From: Pedobacter sp.
GTDB taxonomy: Bacteria; Bacteroidota; Bacteroidia; Sphingobacteriales; Sphingobacteriaceae
Assembly (NCBI GenBank): GCA_028287885.1
Contig: JAQBOT010000235.1
Span: forward strand, 1-7,583
Direction of reading: 5' to 3'
Length of the DNA stretch: 7,583 bases
The notes below the pieces were generated by a model. That model made no database searches, was not told where the DNA came from, and worked only from the letters and a program-made list of their open reading frames with translations. The position numbers were made by a program, and so were the translations under genes. Positions 6,117 through 7,583 of this stretch are shown in pieces (position 1 is the stretch's first letter; every line of letters begins with the position of its first letter).

Positions 6117-7238
6117 ATGAAAATAAGCATGTTTTACCATTCTCTTTTGTCTGACTGGAACCATGGAAACGCCCATTTTCTTCGTGGTGTCGTGGCAGAA
6201 CTGCTCAGCAGAGGGCATGACGTAAAAGTATATGAGCCAAAAGACAATTGGAGTTTAACCAACCTTCTGGAGGGTCATGGAGAATCTTTCCTACAGGAGT
6301 TTAAAGCTACATACCCGCAACTGAACTCGATCTTTTACGAAGCCGACAAGATTGATCTGGACGCCGTCTTGAAAGACCAGGATCTTGTGATCGTACACGA
6401 ATGGAACGACCACGAACTTGTAAAAGCTGTAGGAGCGTACCGCGAGAAAGCCGGGAGCTTCAAACTGCTGTTTCACGATACCCACCACCGTGCTGTGACC
6501 GAACGTTCAAGCATGGCTCAGTATGATTTAAGACATTACGATGGCGTATTAGCCTTTGGGAACGTGATACGCGACATCTATCTGAAAGAAGGTTGGACTA
6601 AAAACGCCTGGACCTGGCATGAGGCAGCAGATACCCGGATCTTTCATCCTGTAGACAATCAGGAGAAAGAAGGTGATCTGGTTTGGGTTGGCAACTGGGG
6701 AGATGATGAACGCACACAGGAACTTCAGACCTATTTAATTGATCCCGTGAAGGAACTCGGACTCAAAGCAAAGATTTACGGTGTTCGCTATCCAGATACG
6801 GCATTGAAAGCCTTAAAAGATGCTGGCATTGAATATGGTAATTGGTTGCCAAACTACAAAGCTCCTGAAATATTTGCCAGGTACAAAGTTACTGTCCATG
6901 TTCCTAGGAGTCCATATGTACAATCGCTGCCCGGCATTCCTACGATACGGCCGTTTGAAGCAATGGCCTGCGGTATACCCTTGGTTTGTTCGCCTTGGGA
7001 CGACGCTGAACACCTCTTTACACCAGGGGAAGATTATCTGGTTGCAGATTCAAAGGAAAGCATGAAAAATAAACTGTCAAAGATATTAAATGATAGTTCC
7101 ATGGCGAGATCACTTGTAGAACACGGGTTAAAAACCATCCAGTCCAAACATACCTGTGCGCACCGGGTCAATGAGCTTTTGCACATTGTGGAATCTCTGG
7201 AACTGGAAGCATCATCAACTGAAAAGCAGAATACTTAA
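6117..7238 (+). CDS. CgeB-like glycosyltransferase (GT-B fold)
   Basis: This 373-residue protein fits the CgeB / Glyco_trans_1_2 type. It starts with KISMFYHSLLSDWNHGNAHF (2-21) and GHDVKVYEP (33-41), an N-terminal Rossmann-like half. VHEWNDHELV (93-102) and FHDTHHRAV (119-127) are distinctive His-rich segments. The C-terminal half has DLVWVGNWGDDERT (187-200) and PGIPTIRPFEAMACGIPLV (272-290), the donor-site signature shared with CgeB proteins; its Glu281 corresponds to the acidic residue of GT4-type donor sites. CgeB was named from Bacillus spore-crust genes; most relatives are uncharacterised glycosyltransferases. It lies five bases after the GT4 gene. Its opening resembles that of the next gene, suggesting an old duplication. 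No transmembrane segment is visible. Glycosyltransferase activity is likely; linkage and sugars are unknown. Confidence 0.88.
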   Translation: MKISMFYHSLLSDWNHGNAHFLRGVVAELLSRGHDVKVYEPKDNWSLTNLLEGHGESFLQEFKATYPQLNSIFYEADKIDLDAVLKDQDLVIVHEWNDHELVKAVGAYREKAGSFKLLFHDTHHRAVTERSSMAQYDLRHYDGVLAFGNVIRDIYLKEGWTKNAWTWHEAADTRIFHPVDNQEKEGDLVWVGNWGDDERTQELQTYLIDPVKELGLKAKIYGVRYPDTALKALKDAGIEYGNWLPNYKAPEIFARYKVTVHVPRSPYVQSLPGIPTIRPFEAMACGIPLVCSPWDDAEHLFTPGEDYLVADSKESMKNKLSKILNDSSMARSLVEHGLKTIQSKHTCAHRVNELLHIVESLELEASSTEKQNT

Positions 7239-7255
7239 GCTTAAAATACCTACAC

Positions 7256-7583
7256 ATGAAGAACAACTTAAATATTGCCTTTTATGGCTCCAGCCTTGTC
7301 TCTGCTTATTGGAACGGCGCAGCTACATATTACCGCGGCATCATTAAAGAATTGAGCAGATTGGGCCATCACATCACATTTTACGAACCTGATGCTTACG
7401 AACGCCAGCAGCACCGCGATATTCCTGATCCGGAATGGGCGAAAGTTGTGGTTTATGACAACAATAACGAGAGTGCTATGCAGGTTTTGGCTGAGGCAGC
7501 CAAAGCGGATATCGTTATAAAAGCACGTGGCGTAGGTGTATTTGATGAATTGTTGGAAGAACAGGTTCTGAAACTTAGAAAGG
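7256..7583 (+). CDS. Second CgeB-like glycosyltransferase (N-terminal part, cut by right edge)
   Basis: From the ATG at 7256 the frame stays open to the edge for 109 codons. It begins NLNIAFYGSSLVSAYWNGAA (4-23), then YYRGIIKEL (25-33), GHHITFYEPDAYERQQHRD (37-55) and DIVIKARGVGVFDELL (85-100). The FYGSSLVSAYWNGAATYYRG opening is a pattern I associate with CgeB-family glycosyltransferases. It aligns by eye with the preceding protein: small-Trp-Asn-Gly, then RG(V/I), EL, GH and YEP at matching spacing. Only the N-terminal domain is visible, so donor-site residues cannot be checked. The gap from the preceding gene is 17 bases with no clear Shine-Dalgarno site. The family call is reasonable; sugar specificity is unknown. 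Confidence 0.83.
   Translation, partial: MKNNLNIAFYGSSLVSAYWNGAATYYRGIIKELSRLGHHITFYEPDAYERQQHRDIPDPEWAKVVVYDNNNESAMQVLAEAAKADIVIKARGVGVFDELLEEQVLKLRK

Noticed and set aside
1..7583. CRISPR arrays, tRNA/rRNA genes, insertion sequences and attachment sites
   Set aside because: Reading both strands showed no regularly spaced repeats, cloverleaf-like segments, transposase-like proteins or paired terminal repeats.

Overview
The window looks like a glycan or glycoside biosynthesis locus from a member of the Bacteroidota, possibly a Sphingobacteriaceae-type soil organism such as Mucilaginibacter or Pedobacter. The clues are moderate-GC genes, a very AT-rich intergenic region, and mostly weak Shine-Dalgarno sites. 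The taxonomic call is an inference from sequence style; no marker gene is present. Several proteins match families I remember mainly from high-GC Proteobacteria, so the locus may have moved between phyla. That has not been tested here.

Layout. Positions 1-244 (minus strand) hold the N-terminal part of a SAM-dependent methyltransferase of the CmoB-like/TIGR04290 type, cut by the left edge. Positions 245-714 are a divergent intergenic region: strongly AT-rich on the left, more balanced on the right, with two small hairpins. From 715 to the right edge, seven genes run on the plus strand with gaps of -1 to 23 bases, so they very likely form one operon. In order they are: an extended SDR epimerase (dTDP-L-rhamnose 4-epimerase-like); a second SDR of CDP-paratose 2-epimerase type; a medium-chain (MDR) dehydrogenase; a Gfo/Idh/MocA oxidoreductase; a GT4 glycosyltransferase; a CgeB-like glycosyltransferase; and the start of a second CgeB-like glycosyltransferase, cut by the right edge.

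How the genes may work together (inference). Four NAD(P)-dependent enzymes would make or remodel an unusual sugar or cyclitol. Three glycosyltransferases would assemble a short saccharide. The divergent methyltransferase could methylate the product. No membrane protein, flippase, polymerase, phosphoglycosyl transferase or nucleotidyltransferase is visible, so all encoded steps appear cytoplasmic. The activated-sugar supply and any export lie outside the window. I know of no characterised product for this gene combination, and it is the best candidate here for an undescribed pathway.
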